Shown here: positions 34,663 to 46,067 of the stretch, one piece after another
Position numbering within the stretch: position 1 is the first letter of the stretch
Layout of the letters: the number at the start of each line of letters is the position of its first letter
Translations under genes and position numbers: made by a program
Assembly (NCBI RefSeq): GCF_900174485.1
Contig: NZ_LT837803.1
Location: forward strand, 992,001 to 1,056,000
Source: Sterolibacterium denitrificans
GTDB taxonomy: Bacteria; Pseudomonadota; Gammaproteobacteria; Burkholderiales; Rhodocyclaceae
Length of the DNA: 64,000 nucleotides
Direction: 5' to 3'
The notes under the pieces: model-generated
What the model was told of the DNA's origin: nothing
Seen by the model: the letters and a program-made list of their open reading frames with translations, nothing else
Databases searched by the model: none

Positions 34663-37232
34663 AGCCAGACCATCATGCCCATTTCGAAAGGATGGGTCAG
34701 CAGTTCGTGGAAGGGGAAAACGCGGAAGCGGTATTCGATCTTGCCGCACAGGTCCGGCGTCAGTTCGCGCGTGTACAAGTGTTCGCCGTTGTCGAGCGGG
34801 CCTGCGTGACGCAGCGTGTAATGCTTGCTCTTGGCTGGGTTGCGCTCGCCGGGACGGGCGAAAACCAGTTCGACGCTGACATCGTCCGGCGCCAGGCCGT
34901 TGAGCTGCACCGCCACTTCGACGCGCAGGGTGTCGCCAAACAGCACGTGCTGCTGCGGTGCGTCGATGCGCCGCAGGGCCACGCCCGGCCAGCATTGGCG
35001 CACGTGCGTCTTCCATTCGGCAACCTGGCGCGCGCCGCGGAAATCGTCGCGGGCATACTTGCGCCACTGGCCGGCCGCCGGCGCATAGAATTTGTCGACG
35101 TATTCCTCCAGCATGCGATGCACGTTGAAGCGCGGCATGATGCTGGCGATCGATTGCTTGGCCATGGCCACCCATTCGGGCGAATAGCCCAGCGAGGTAT
35201 TACGGTAGTACATGGGAATGATCTTGTCCTGCAGCAGTTCGTGGAGCGTGCGGGCTTCTTCGGCGTCGCGCTGCTCCGCGGTGAGGCTTTCCGCGCCGGG
35301 CTTGATTTCCCAGCCGTTGTTTCCATCGTAGCCCTCGCCCCACCAGCCGTCGGCGACGGAGAGATTGATCGCGCCGTTCATCGCCGCCTTCATGCCCGAG
35401 GTACCGGAGGCTTCGAGCGGATACACCGGATTGTTGAGCCAGACGTCGACGCCGGCAACCAGGCGGCGCGACAGGTGCAGGTCGTAGCCTTCGAGCAGCA
35501 GGATATGGCCCTCGAACTCCGGCAGGCGCGAGAGCTCGGCAATCTGGCGGATCAGTTCCTGGCCCGGTTCGTCGGCCGGATGGGCCTTGCCGGCGAAGAT
35601 GAAGAGTACCGGCCGTTCGCTGTTGGTGATGATTTCGCGCAGCAGGCCGGGATTGTTGAACAGCAGCGTGGCGCGCTTGTAGGTGGCGAAGCGGCGGGCG
35701 AAGCCGATGGTCAGCACGGTGGGGTTGTGCGGATCGGCGAGCTTCAGCATGCGGTCCAGGTGCGCTTCGGAAGCCTGGTTGCGCAGGTGCTGGGCGCGGA
35801 CACGGTGGCGCACCAGATGCAGCAGGCGCGCCTTCAGGGACTGGCGGATGCTCCAGAAGATCTGATCGGGAATCCGGTGCACGCCCTGCCAGCAGTGCTG
35901 GTCGGTGAGCCGCTGCATCCAGCCCAGGCCGAGGTGGCGATCGAAGGTGCCGTGCCAGTCGGCGGCGAGGAAGGAAGCGGCATGCACGCCGTTGGTGATG
36001 TAATCGACCGGATTGTCCAGCGGCTCGATCTGCGGCCACATGCCGGCCAGGATGTGCGCCGAGACGCGGCCATGGATGCGCGAGACGCCATTGTGATAGC
36101 GCGAGCCGCGTATCGCCAGCGCCGTCATGTTGAAGTCCTGGCTGCCGTCCGTCTGGCCCAGCGCCAGCAGGCGCTCGCTGCCGATGCCGGTTTCCTCGCA
36201 GTAGGGGCTGAAGTACTGGCGCATCGTCTCCATGGAAAAGTGGTCGTGGCCGGCCGGCACGGGCGTGTGCGTGGTGAATACGGTATTGGCGGCAACGGCT
36301 TCCAGGGCGCAGCCGAAATCCAACGCTGCCAGCGCCGGTTGGCGTTGTCCGGTCAACTGGCGGATGCGTTCGAGAATCAGAAAGGCGGCATGGCCTTCGT
36401 TGATGTGCCAGACCGTCGGTTTGATCTTCAGCTCGTGCAGCACGCGCACGCCGCCCACGCCGAGCAGGATTTCCTGTTCGAGGCGGGTGGTGCGGTCGCC
36501 GCCGTAGAGGCGGTGGGTGATGTCGCGATCCGCCGCCGTGTTTTCCGCCAGGGCCGTGTCGAGCAGATACAGCGGCGTGTTGCCGGCGGTGGCCAGCCAG
36601 ACCTTGGCCCATACGCGGCGCTCCGGCAGTTCGACGCTGATGCGCAATTCGCTGCCGTCTTCGCGCAAGACCGGCTTGATCGGCAGGTCGGCGAAATCGG
36701 TGTCGTGATAGCGCGGATGCTGGCGGCCGTCGCGGTCGATGGTCTGCTGGAAGTAGCCCTGGCGGTAGAGCAGGCCGACGGCGACGAAAGGCAGGCGCAG
36801 ATCCGATGCGCCCTTGCAGTGATCGCCGGCAAGGATGCCCAGACCGCCGGAATAGATCGGCAGGCTTTCGTGAAAGCCGAATTCGGCGCAGAAGTAGGCA
36901 ACCAGATCATCCTGCTGCAGCCGTTTCCTGCCATCGAGGCCGAAGAGCGCCGGCGCGCGGTGGTAGTTGTCGTATGCCGCCAGCACCTGGTTCATGGTGC
37001 CGATGAAAATCGGATCGGCGGCCGCTTCGTCGAGACGCCGTTGCGATACCCGTTTCAGAAAGGTTTTTGGACTGTGGTTGACCGCATGCCAGAGCGCCGG
37101 ATGCATGCGGGCGAACAGCGCGCGGGTGGCGATGTCCCAGCTGTACCAGAGATCGCCGGCAAGTTCTTCGAGGCGCGCAAGCGCTGGCGGAATCTTGGGA
37201 TTGACTTCGAGCTGAAAGGAATTGCCTGGCAT
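34659..37232 (-). CDS. glgP: Alpha-glucan (glycogen) phosphorylase
   Basis: An 857-aa GT35 phosphorylase that releases glucose 1-phosphate from glycogen or maltodextrin. The N-terminal DUF3417 segment (PALARLEELAGDLWYSWDIA) places it in the alpha-glucan phosphorylase subgroup of Thermus/Thermotoga type and not in the E. coli GlgP/MalP group. The phosphorylase core is visible in INEGHAAFLILERIRQL and RFATYKRATLL. The PLP region EASGTSGMKAAMNGAINLSV is intact. It lies 88 bp after fba. Confidence 0.93.
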   Translation of the reverse strand: MPGNSFQLEVNPKIPPALARLEELAGDLWYSWDIATRALFARMHPALWHAVNHSPKTFLKRVSQRRLDEAAADPIFIGTMNQVLAAYDNYHRAPALFGLDGRKRLQQDDLVAYFCAEFGFHESLPIYSGGLGILAGDHCKGASDLRLPFVAVGLLYRQGYFQQTIDRDGRQHPRYHDTDFADLPIKPVLREDGSELRISVELPERRVWAKVWLATAGNTPLYLLDTALAENTAADRDITHRLYGGDRTTRLEQEILLGVGGVRVLHELKIKPTVWHINEGHAAFLILERIRQLTGQRQPALAALDFGCALEAVAANTVFTTHTPVPAGHDHFSMETMRQYFSPYCEETGIGSERLLALGQTDGSQDFNMTALAIRGSRYHNGVSRIHGRVSAHILAGMWPQIEPLDNPVDYITNGVHAASFLAADWHGTFDRHLGLGWMQRLTDQHCWQGVHRIPDQIFWSIRQSLKARLLHLVRHRVRAQHLRNQASEAHLDRMLKLADPHNPTVLTIGFARRFATYKRATLLFNNPGLLREIITNSERPVLFIFAGKAHPADEPGQELIRQIAELSRLPEFEGHILLLEGYDLHLSRRLVAGVDVWLNNPVYPLEASGTSGMKAAMNGAINLSVADGWWGEGYDGNNGWEIKPGAESLTAEQRDAEEARTLHELLQDKIIPMYYRNTSLGYSPEWVAMAKQSIASIMPRFNVHRMLEEYVDKFYAPAAGQWRKYARDDFRGARQVAEWKTHVRQCWPGVALRRIDAPQQHVLFGDTLRVEVAVQLNGLAPDDVSVELVFARPGERNPAKSKHYTLRHAGPLDNGEHLYTRELTPDLCGKIEYRFRVFPFHELLTHPFEMGMMVWL

Positions 37233-37320
37233 GGTGGTCTCGGCAGTGTGGAAGCAGGGCGAGGTGAAAATCGGATCGGAAAATACGGGACGGTGCGGTA
37301 GAAACCAGCAGCGGCCCAGT

Positions 37321-38373
<1,053 letters not shown>

Positions 38374-38441
38374 GATGGTCTCCCGGTTCGAGTTGGAGTG
38401 ATCGGAGTGGTAGTAGTAGTGGTGGAATGCTGGCAACGAGA

Positions 38442-40532
38442 TCAGCGCGCGTCGTTCGGGACGGTGCCGGAGCCAGAGACGGACAGCGCCAGCCAGAGTT
38501 TCTGCTGGCCGGTGGGTGGAGGCTGCCAGCGCAGGGTCAGGCAGACGGATTGCATGATCTTTTCAAACCCCGCTTCGGATTGCGATACCGTGTGATGTGG
38601 CCTGGCATCCAGTTGCAAAGGATAGTCGGCGGTCAGACGCAGTGCGCCGCCCAGTTCGTCGTCTTCCAGCGTGAGTTCGTCCATCTCGCCGAGCTGCAGT
38701 GTTTCACCGAAGCCGCAAGGCGTGCTGCCATCCTGCAGCCGGTAGCGGCCGGAATAGCCGTCGCAACTGGGCATGGCCAGATCGAGCCGGATTTCCAGGG
38801 CGCAGGCCGTGTCCTCGACCGCCTGGGCGGCGCGGGTGAGGACGTATTCCACCGTCAGCAGATGCTCGGCCAGGCGGTAGTGTTTGTCGATGCGTGTACT
38901 GCACGTACCGGCGTGCTCGGCAGTGAAATGCAGTTCCCCCGCCGTGGCTGCAACCAGGCGGTAGTTCTGCAGCGCATGTGCCGCGCCATGGCCGTCGATC
39001 AGGCTGTCGACGCAGATGCCGCGCGGGCGGATGTCGGGCCGGGCATCCTCGGCGGTGAGGGGATGCTTGAAGGCGATGCGATCGTGCGCCGAGCGTGGCG
39101 CGGTGTCGGTTGCGCCATCGCTGCCATTGCCGCCGTCGGTGTGCTGCCGGAAATATTCCTCGATCCTGCGGTGATAGCCCTCGGCGTGGCGGCGCAGCGT
39201 GTCGGCAAAGTTGTGGCGTAGCGGATAACTGTCGAACTCGATCAGGCAGGCATCGCCGTCGGCGCGCGCGATGGCTTGCAGCTCGGCATTGGTGAGTCGC
39301 GGTTCGGCATGGCCGTCGAGATCGAGATCGGTTTGCTCGCCGGCAGGGCGCGGTCGCAGGTGGTCGAGCGCGGCCTCCAGCGCCAGCAGGTTGTTCCAGA
39401 CCGCGCGGCGCAGGTGCGGCAGGTAGAGGCCGCCGAACAGGCCGTGCCAGTAGGCGTCGTTGGCCTGGGCACGGTGCAGGTGCTCCTGCAGCACTGCGCG
39501 TTGCGGCGCGTCGGCCGGCACGTCTGCCAGGCGCGTCGAGACGGCCAGCATGCGCTTGTGCATCCAGTTCGATTCCGGATAGCGGCTGATGAAGTTGCGC
39601 CAGATGCCGCCGCGCAGGAAGGGCTTGTGCCGCTCATAGCGGCCGGCCCGTTTTTCGGCATCCACCAGTTCGTTGAAGCTTGCCGCGGCATGCGGCGGCA
39701 GCGTCCATTCATTCATTTCGAAATAGGAGGCGGTCGGCAGATACACGATGCCGCGCGTCGCCGCTTGCGCGTGGTGGTCGGCAAAGGTGCTGGTGCGGAT
39801 GTGCGGCGAGGCCAGCACGCCTTCGATGAATTGCTCCAGCCAACGTTGTTCATAGACCCATGCGTAGGTTTCCGGCCAGATGCCGAACTTCTCGATGTCG
39901 TCGAAGTAAATCGCCGCCTGCCGGCCCTGTTGCGCCAGGGTTTCGAGATGGGCGACGGCCTCGCCGGCGGGGGAGAAAGGCAGGCGGTAGCGCAGCGTTT
40001 CGGAAATCGGATAGAGATCCAGCCGCTGGCCGCCTTCCTCGGTGCTGTAGTAGCCGTCGAGTGCCGCCGCCGGCAGGCCGGTGCACAGAAAATTGTAATC
40101 ATCCACGACGGCATAGCGGATGCCGGTGGCCGCCAATGCCGTGATCACGGAGGATTCCCAGACGCGTTCGGTGAGCCAGGCGCCTTGCGGGCGCCGGCCG
40201 TAGTGGCGCGCGATCTTGCCGGAAAGCGTGTCGAGCTGGCTGATGCGGTCGCGCTGCGGAATCGCCGCCAGCACCGGCTCGCAGTCGCCCGAGCCGAACC
40301 ATTCGACCTGGCCGCGCGCCGTCATGCCGGCGAGCAAGGCCATGTCCGCGGGATGGCGCTCATGCAACTGGTCGAGCAGCCAGCCGGAGAAATGCACGTT
40401 GAAGCGGAATTCCGGATAGCGATCGAGCACGCGCAGGAACATGCCGTAGCAGCGCACGTGGGCATCGTCGATGACCGAGGCGAAATTGCCGACGGGCTGA
40501 TGGGCATGGACACCGAAAAGCAGATCGATCAT
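38442..40532 (-). CDS. GH57 4-alpha-glucanotransferase-like enzyme
   Basis: A 696-aa glycoside hydrolase family 57 protein of the Thermococcus 4-alpha-glucanotransferase type. The five GH57 regions are visible: [12 protein letters not shown] (6-17), [11 protein letters not shown] (78-88), [12 protein letters not shown] with nucleophile E122, [11 protein letters not shown] with acid/base D211 or D212 (T. litoralis enzyme: E123/D214), and a later helical region. The C-terminal half has the DUF1925/DUF1926 beta-sandwich domains of this subgroup ([14 protein letters not shown]). It likely disproportionates maltodextrins in glycogen turnover. It starts 10 bp after the second GH57 gene. Confidence 0.88.
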   Translation of the reverse strand: MIDLLFGVHAHQPVGNFASVIDDAHVRCYGMFLRVLDRYPEFRFNVHFSGWLLDQLHERHPADMALLAGMTARGQVEWFGSGDCEPVLAAIPQRDRISQLDTLSGKIARHYGRRPQGAWLTERVWESSVITALAATGIRYAVVDDYNFLCTGLPAAALDGYYSTEEGGQRLDLYPISETLRYRLPFSPAGEAVAHLETLAQQGRQAAIYFDDIEKFGIWPETYAWVYEQRWLEQFIEGVLASPHIRTSTFADHHAQAATRGIVYLPTASYFEMNEWTLPPHAAASFNELVDAEKRAGRYERHKPFLRGGIWRNFISRYPESNWMHKRMLAVSTRLADVPADAPQRAVLQEHLHRAQANDAYWHGLFGGLYLPHLRRAVWNNLLALEAALDHLRPRPAGEQTDLDLDGHAEPRLTNAELQAIARADGDACLIEFDSYPLRHNFADTLRRHAEGYHRRIEEYFRQHTDGGNGSDGATDTAPRSAHDRIAFKHPLTAEDARPDIRPRGICVDSLIDGHGAAHALQNYRLVAATAGELHFTAEHAGTCSTRIDKHYRLAEHLLTVEYVLTRAAQAVEDTACALEIRLDLAMPSCDGYSGRYRLQDGSTPCGFGETLQLGEMDELTLEDDELGGALRLTADYPLQLDARPHHTVSQSEAGFEKIMQSVCLTLRWQPPPTGQQKLWLALSVSGSGTVPNDAR

Positions 40533-40542
40533 GGCAGCCCTT

Positions 40543-42297
40543 TCAGGAGGTGGCGGCATCCTGCGCCCGGCGCATGGCGCCGCTCGCACTGCGGGTATCG
40601 TCGCCGGCCGGGTCGGCGCTTTCATGCAGGCCGCGGGAAATCGGTTTCGCCAGTTGCGCGGGCGGCGGCAGTTGCAGCAACTGGTAGAGGTTGGAGAGGT
40701 TGCGGCGGAACAGTTGGTCGAAGACGGCAACCGTCGGGGCCGGGTTGTAGTCGCCGAACCACCAGAACCAGTCCGAGCTTTCGCAGATCGCCAACTGGGC
40801 GGTCGCCGCGGCGCACTGTTGCGCATCCAGGCGGCCGCTGGCCAGCACCAGGTCGTAGCTCTGCTTGGCGGCGCAAAGCAGATCCCAGGCGTGGTTCTTG
40901 TCGGCATCGCCGATCCAGGTCGATAGCGTGCCGAATACCCAACTGCCGGTCAGCAGGCGCGGCAGGGTGGCGACGGGCGCGTCCGCGCGATCGAGCAGGG
41001 CGCTGTAGGTGGTGGTGCGTATCCGCGCATGCGATTCGAGCAGGCCGTACAGATCCTCGAAGAAATAATAGGCGTTGTAGGGATAGTGTTCCCAGGCGTT
41101 TTCGCCATCCATGATGATGCTGACCACGGCCCGTTCGCCGGGCGGGGTCGCGGCAAGGATCCGCTCCAGGGTATCGACGAAATGCCGCGCGGCATCCTGG
41201 CCATGCCACTTCGCGTATTCGAAGCCGATCATGTCGGAGAGGCGCTCGTCGCGGAAAAACAGGGTCAGGCCGGGCGCGCCGCCAAGCTGCCAGGGATGGT
41301 AGGGCGCGCGTGCTGATTCCGGTTCCTGCTCCGCTCCCGGCTGCGCCAGACCGCTGGCGTGCAGCGAGGCGCGCAGCACGCCTTCGCCACTGGCGATCCA
41401 GCGGCAGCCATGCGCGGCGAGTTGTTCGACATAGGCGGGCGAGATCGCGCCTTCGGCGGGCCACATGCCGGCCGGCGCGGCGCCGAAGCGCTGGATATGG
41501 CTGCGGCGCGCGACATCGAGCTGGGCGTCGACCCGGCTGCGTCCGCCCGGATAGTTCGGCATCAGCGGCAGCGCCACCTCCGGCAGGCTGTCGTGAGCGA
41601 CGTTGAAGTCGAGCAGCAGCGGGGCGAGCGGATGCGTCTGCGGGGTGGTGGACAGCTCGATCTGGCCGCGCTCGGCCAGTGCCCGGTAGCGCGGGATGAT
41701 GCCGCGCAGGATCTCGCCGATCAGTGCCAGCAGGGACTGGCGTTCGGCAAAGGTATAGCCTTCGCCCTTGCTCATCAGTTCGGCAATCAGGGGCCGGTTG
41801 CGCCGTTCGCTTTCACCCGTCCAGGCCAGGTGATACCAGGTGACGAGATCGGCAAAATAGCTGTCCGACAGGTAAGCCATGGCGGAGCCGCCATGCCGCG
41901 CCAGTTCGCGATAAACATCGTGCAGCCGCTGGTAGCGCGGGAAAGGCGCGAGCATGGTCAGGTGGTTGCTGCGGAAACAGGCCTGCAGCAGGTAGTCGCG
42001 GCTGGTGTGGTCGAGCGGCTCGAGGCTGGGCCGGGCCAGCAGGCGCAGCAGCGGATCGCGGAAATTGCCGCTGTCGAACTGTTCGACGTAATCCTCGATT
42101 TGTTCGAGCAGCACCGGCACGAAGTTGATCACCGCATGGATGCCGGGGTGGCGCTCCAGGTGCGCGGCCATGTCGCTGTAATCCTTGATGGCATGCAGAT
42201 ACACCCAGGGCAGGACGAAACGGCTGCCTTCCGCCGTGGCCTGATGGTCGCGGTAGTCGGGTTGATGCATGTGCCAGAGAAAGACCAGGTCGAGCAT
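40543..42297 (-). CDS. GH57 alpha-amylase/amylopullulanase-like glycosidase
   Basis: A 584-aa GH57 enzyme of a different branch from its neighbour. The family motifs are LWHMHQPDYRD (8-18), STTPQTHPLAPLLLD (216-230), GMWPAEGAIS with nucleophile E282 and IIMDGENAWEHYP with acid/base D397. This branch is common in bacterial glycogen clusters but is poorly characterised; hydrolysis of alpha-1,4 or alpha-1,6 bonds cannot be decided by eye. It is cotranscribed with the glucanotransferase (10-bp gap) and 104 bp after glgC. It has no signal peptide, so it acts in the cytoplasm. Confidence 0.85.
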   Translation of the reverse strand: MLDLVFLWHMHQPDYRDHQATAEGSRFVLPWVYLHAIKDYSDMAAHLERHPGIHAVINFVPVLLEQIEDYVEQFDSGNFRDPLLRLLARPSLEPLDHTSRDYLLQACFRSNHLTMLAPFPRYQRLHDVYRELARHGGSAMAYLSDSYFADLVTWYHLAWTGESERRNRPLIAELMSKGEGYTFAERQSLLALIGEILRGIIPRYRALAERGQIELSTTPQTHPLAPLLLDFNVAHDSLPEVALPLMPNYPGGRSRVDAQLDVARRSHIQRFGAAPAGMWPAEGAISPAYVEQLAAHGCRWIASGEGVLRASLHASGLAQPGAEQEPESARAPYHPWQLGGAPGLTLFFRDERLSDMIGFEYAKWHGQDAARHFVDTLERILAATPPGERAVVSIIMDGENAWEHYPYNAYYFFEDLYGLLESHARIRTTTYSALLDRADAPVATLPRLLTGSWVFGTLSTWIGDADKNHAWDLLCAAKQSYDLVLASGRLDAQQCAAATAQLAICESSDWFWWFGDYNPAPTVAVFDQLFRRNLSNLYQLLQLPPPAQLAKPISRGLHESADPAGDDTRSASGAMRRAQDAATS

Positions 42298-42401
42298 GGG
42301 TAGGGCCGGTGGCTAGCGTGAAACGATGAACGTGAAGCCGGGTGGAATCCGCGGCCGCGGCTGGCTTGCCGATCTGCAGGTGGAGCGGGCGGGCATGCGC
42401 G

Positions 42402-43715
42402 TCAGGGAATGTGGTGGATGTTCTGGCCGAGCATCTCTGGCGTGACCAGCACGATGCCCTTGTCGGTGACGTGGAAGCGCTGGCGGTCGGCCTTTTCATC
42501 GTAGCCGATGCTCATGCCGGGCGCTATCCGGCAATGCTTGTCGATGACTGCGCGGCGCACCTTGGCGCTCCGTCCGATATCGGCCTTGGGGAGGATCACC
42601 GAGTCCTCGACCGTTGCATAGCTATGCACGCGCACCCGCGAAAACAGCAGTGAGCGGCGCACCGTGGCGCCGCTGATGATGTTGCCGCCGGAGATCAGCG
42701 AATCGATGGCCACGCCCCGCCGCTGCGCGTCATCGAAAATGAATTTCGCCGGCGGCAGTTGCTCCTGCCAGGTCCAGATCGGCCAGTCTTCGTCGTACAG
42801 ATTGAGTTCGGGGGTGATCTTGGTGAGTTCCATGTTGGCTTCCCAGTAGGCATCGATGGTGCCCACGTCGCGCCAGTAGGGAAGGTTGCCGCTCTCGGCG
42901 GTCATGCCGACGCAACTGTCGGCGAAGTTGTGGGCATGGACGACGATCTGCGGATCATTCACCGCATGCGGAATCAGATCCTTGCCGAAGTCGTGCGCGG
43001 ACTGCGGATCGTGGGCATCGCGCTCGAGCGCGGCAATCAGATAATCGGTGTCGAAGACATACACGCCCATGCTGGCCAGGGCGCGATCCGGCCGGCCGGG
43101 CATGGCCTGCGGCAGCTGGGGCTTTTCGCTGAAACCCAGAACGCGCTGCGTTTCGTCGATCTGCATGATGCCGAAGGCCTGCGCTTCCTCGATGGGGATG
43201 TCGATGCAGGCAACGCTCAATTGGGCCTGGTTGCTGGCGTGTTCGGCCAGCATGCGGCCATAGTCCATCTTGTAGATGTGATCGCCGGAGAGGATCAGGA
43301 CGTGTTTCGGCCGGGTGCGGCGCAGGTGATCGAGGTTCTGATAAACCGCATCGGCCGTGCCCTGGTACCAGTTCTCGGTAATCTGCTGCTGCGCCGGCAG
43401 GAGTTCGATGAATTCGTCGAAGCGCCCATCGAGAAAACTCCAGCCGCGCTGCAGGTGATGGATCAGGCTTTGCGCCTTGTACTGCGTCGCCACGCCGATG
43501 CGGCGGATGCCGGAGTTCACGCAGTTCGACAGGGTGAAGTCGATGATGCGGAACTTGCCGCCGAAGGGCACGGCCGGTTTGGCGCGCCAGTCGGTGAGCT
43601 GCATCAGGCGGCTGCCCCGGCCGCCGGCCAGGATCATGGCGAAGGTCGAGCGGGTCAGATGGCTGACGAAGCGCGTGTGCGGCGTCTGCGTATTTGCCTC
43701 GGGATTGCCCTGCAT
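42402..43715 (-). CDS. glgC: Glucose-1-phosphate adenylyltransferase (ADP-glucose pyrophosphorylase)
   Basis: A 437-aa enzyme making ADP-glucose, the committed step of bacterial glycogen synthesis. The nucleotide-binding ILAGGRGSRLMQLTDWRAKP (about 28-47), WYQGTADAVYQNL, ILSGDHIYKMDYGRML, GFSEKP and the C-terminal left-handed beta-helix (ISGGNIISGATVRRSLL) are complete. GGAAGGAGAGACC precedes the ATG. It is divergent from glgB across only 58 bp, so the two operons likely share a regulatory region. Confidence 0.96.
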   Translation of the reverse strand: MQGNPEANTQTPHTRFVSHLTRSTFAMILAGGRGSRLMQLTDWRAKPAVPFGGKFRIIDFTLSNCVNSGIRRIGVATQYKAQSLIHHLQRGWSFLDGRFDEFIELLPAQQQITENWYQGTADAVYQNLDHLRRTRPKHVLILSGDHIYKMDYGRMLAEHASNQAQLSVACIDIPIEEAQAFGIMQIDETQRVLGFSEKPQLPQAMPGRPDRALASMGVYVFDTDYLIAALERDAHDPQSAHDFGKDLIPHAVNDPQIVVHAHNFADSCVGMTAESGNLPYWRDVGTIDAYWEANMELTKITPELNLYDEDWPIWTWQEQLPPAKFIFDDAQRRGVAIDSLISGGNIISGATVRRSLLFSRVRVHSYATVEDSVILPKADIGRSAKVRRAVIDKHCRIAPGMSIGYDEKADRQRFHVTDKGIVLVTPEMLGQNIHHIP

Positions 43716-43734
43716 GGTCTCTCCTTCCTGGGGC

Positions 43735-43740
43735 TACAAT
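43735..43740 (+). promoter_or_regulatory. Probable -10 of the glgB promoter in the glgC-glgB gap
   Basis: TACAAT, a good -10 match, lies 33 bp before the glgB start inside the 58-bp intergenic region. A clear -35 is not visible. Any operator here would act on both glycogen operons. Confidence 0.4.
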
Positions 43741-43773
43741 GCGGCCCTCAAAGTCTAATGCGCCGTAGTCTTT

Positions 43774-46050
43774 ATGACCAGACCACCGTTTTCCGCGTTG
43801 CTCGAGGCGCGCAGTCATGATCCGTTCGGCACGCTCGGGTTGCGCCGTGACGGTAATGCCTGGCTGCTGCGGGTATTCCAGCCGCATGCGCAGGCGGTGG
43901 CTGTCGAATGGCTGGCGGCGGATCGGCCCGGCGTTCCGCCGGACTGCGTCGGCAGCGATTCCCTGCGGCGCGTCGATGCCGCCGGTATCTTCGAGTGGCG
44001 CGGCCGGCTGCCCGACGGCCTCACCGCTGCCCGGCCGCAATATGCCCTGCTGATCGACGAAGGAAAGTCCGGCCGGGCGGCGCAGTGCCAGCGCATCCGC
44101 GACCCCTACGCCTTTCCTCCGCAGCCGCCGGCGGATGATCTCTATCTGTTCAACGAAGGGCGCAACTGCCAGAGCCATCGCCTGCTCGGCGCGGCCTGCG
44201 GGATACGCCACGACGGTGTGGATGACCTCGACGATACGGCCAGCGAGTGGGCGCACGGGGTGCCGGGCGTGACGTTTCGCGTCTGGGCGCCGAATGCCGA
44301 ACGGGTTTCGGTGATCGGGCCGTTCAATCGCTGGGATGGCCGCGTGCATCAGATGCAATCGCTGGGCGCCAGCGGCATCTGGGAGCTGTTCATTCCGCAT
44401 CTGGCCGCGGGGACGCTGTACAAATATGAAATACGCAATCGGGGCAGCGGGGCCGTCATCGTCAAGAGCGATCCGTATGCGCGGCAGTTCGAGCATCGTC
44501 CGGCGACGGCTTCGCGCGTGGTCGACGAATCCACGCATGTCTGGCGGGACGGCGGCTGGCTGGGACGGCGGGCAATGCGCGACTGGCTGCATGCGCCGCT
44601 GTCGATCTATGAAGTGCATGCCGGTTCCTGGATGCGCCATGTCGACGGCAGCTTCTACGGCTACCGGGAACTCTCCGAGCGCCTGATTCCCTATGTGCTG
44701 GAGCTGGGCTTCACCCACATCGAATTCATGCCGCTGATGGAACATCCGCTCGACGAGTCGTGGGGCTATCAGAGCACCGGCTACTTCGCGCCGACTTCGC
44801 GTTTCGGCACGGCCGACGACCTGCGCTTCCTGATCGACGCATGCCATCGCGCCGGTCTCGGCGTCATTCTCGACTGGGTGCCCGGCCATTTTCCGAACGA
44901 CGAATTCGCGCTTGCCCATTTCGACGGCAGCCCGCTCTACGAGCACGAGGACCCGCGTCTCAAGTATCAGCCGGACTGGGGCACGCACGTTTTCAACTTC
45001 GGCCGCAACGAAGTGAGGAGCTTCCTGCTTTCCAGCGCGCATTACTGGTTGTCCGAGTTCCATGCCGACGGCCTGCGCGTCGATGCCGTCGCTTCGATGC
45101 TGTATCTCGACTACTCGCGCAAGGCGGGCGAATGGCTGCCGAATCGCCACGGCGGCCGCGAGAACCTGGAAGCCATCCAGTTTTTCCAGGAACTCAACAC
45201 CATGGTGCATCGCGAGTTTCCCGGCGCGCTGACGATGGCCGAGGAGTCGACCGCCTGGCCGATGGTCTCGCGTCCGGTGCATCTGGGCGGGCTCGGATTC
45301 TCGATGAAGTGGAACATGGGCTGGATGAACGACACCCTCGACTACATGCAGAAGGATCCGGTGCATCGGCGCTTTCATCATCAGCGCCTGACCTTCGGCC
45401 AGCTCTATGCCTACAGCGAGAACTTCATCCTGCCGCTGTCGCACGACGAGGTCGTGCATGGCAAGCGCGCGCTGCTCGCCAAGATGCCCGGCGACGACTG
45501 GCAGCGCCGCGCCAATCTGCGTCTGCTGCTGGCTTACCAGATGACCATGCCGGGCAAGAAGCTGCTGTTCATGGGCGGTGAATTCGGTGTGCCGCACGAA
45601 TGGCGCTGCAACGAGGAGCTGCCCTGGCGGCTGCTCGACGATCCCTGTCATGCCGGTTTGCAGGCGCTGATGCGCGATCTCAACCGGCTGCATGTCTCTT
45701 GCCCGGCGCTGCACGAACTCGACTTCGAGGCCGGCGGATTTTCCTGGATCGATTGCCACGATAGCGAGCAGTCGGTGATCAGTTGGCTGCGCCATGCGCG
45801 CGATGGCCGCTGCCTGGCCGTCGTCTGCAACTTCACCCCGGTGCCGCGCCACGGTTACCGCATCGGCGTGCCGCAGGCCGGTGTCTGGCGCGAAGTGCTG
45901 AATACCGACTCGACCTATTACGGCGGCAGCAATCTCGGCAATGGCGGAGTCGGGGGGCTGCAGGCCGTTGGGTCATGGATGGGCCGGCCGGCTTCACTGG
46001 TGCTTGATCTGCCGCCTTTGGCGGCGGTGGTGCTGGAGCCCGCTGACTGA
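43774..46050 (+). CDS. glgB: 1,4-alpha-glucan branching enzyme
   Basis: A 758-aa GH13 branching enzyme that introduces alpha-1,6 branches into glycogen. It has an N-terminal domain (about 1-130), a CBM48 domain ([20 protein letters not shown] near 165-184) and the catalytic barrel with nucleophile D437 in [15 protein letters not shown], acid/base E490 in MAEESTAWP and the [12 protein letters not shown] motif. The C-terminal all-beta domain is intact. It is the only plus-strand glycogen gene and converges with glk (17 bp). Confidence 0.96.
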   Translation: MTRPPFSALLEARSHDPFGTLGLRRDGNAWLLRVFQPHAQAVAVEWLAADRPGVPPDCVGSDSLRRVDAAGIFEWRGRLPDGLTAARPQYALLIDEGKSGRAAQCQRIRDPYAFPPQPPADDLYLFNEGRNCQSHRLLGAACGIRHDGVDDLDDTASEWAHGVPGVTFRVWAPNAERVSVIGPFNRWDGRVHQMQSLGASGIWELFIPHLAAGTLYKYEIRNRGSGAVIVKSDPYARQFEHRPATASRVVDESTHVWRDGGWLGRRAMRDWLHAPLSIYEVHAGSWMRHVDGSFYGYRELSERLIPYVLELGFTHIEFMPLMEHPLDESWGYQSTGYFAPTSRFGTADDLRFLIDACHRAGLGVILDWVPGHFPNDEFALAHFDGSPLYEHEDPRLKYQPDWGTHVFNFGRNEVRSFLLSSAHYWLSEFHADGLRVDAVASMLYLDYSRKAGEWLPNRHGGRENLEAIQFFQELNTMVHREFPGALTMAEESTAWPMVSRPVHLGGLGFSMKWNMGWMNDTLDYMQKDPVHRRFHHQRLTFGQLYAYSENFILPLSHDEVVHGKRALLAKMPGDDWQRRANLRLLLAYQMTMPGKKLLFMGGEFGVPHEWRCNEELPWRLLDDPCHAGLQALMRDLNRLHVSCPALHELDFEAGGFSWIDCHDSEQSVISWLRHARDGRCLAVVCNFTPVPRHGYRIGVPQAGVWREVLNTDSTYYGGSNLGNGGVGGLQAVGSWMGRPASLVLDLPPLAAVVLEPAD

Positions 46051-46067
46051 GTTGTGCGCCGGCCGTT

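Noticed and set aside
34692-37301. Very long open frame (over 860 codons) on the plus strand across glgP
   Set aside because: It is the antisense shadow of glgP in high-GC DNA. Its translation has no recognisable domains, while glgP on the other strand has complete motifs.
42955-45852. Long minus-strand open frame (965 codons) across glgB
   Set aside because: It spans glgB antisense and merges into part of glgC in a wrong frame. No family motif; both true genes are certain.
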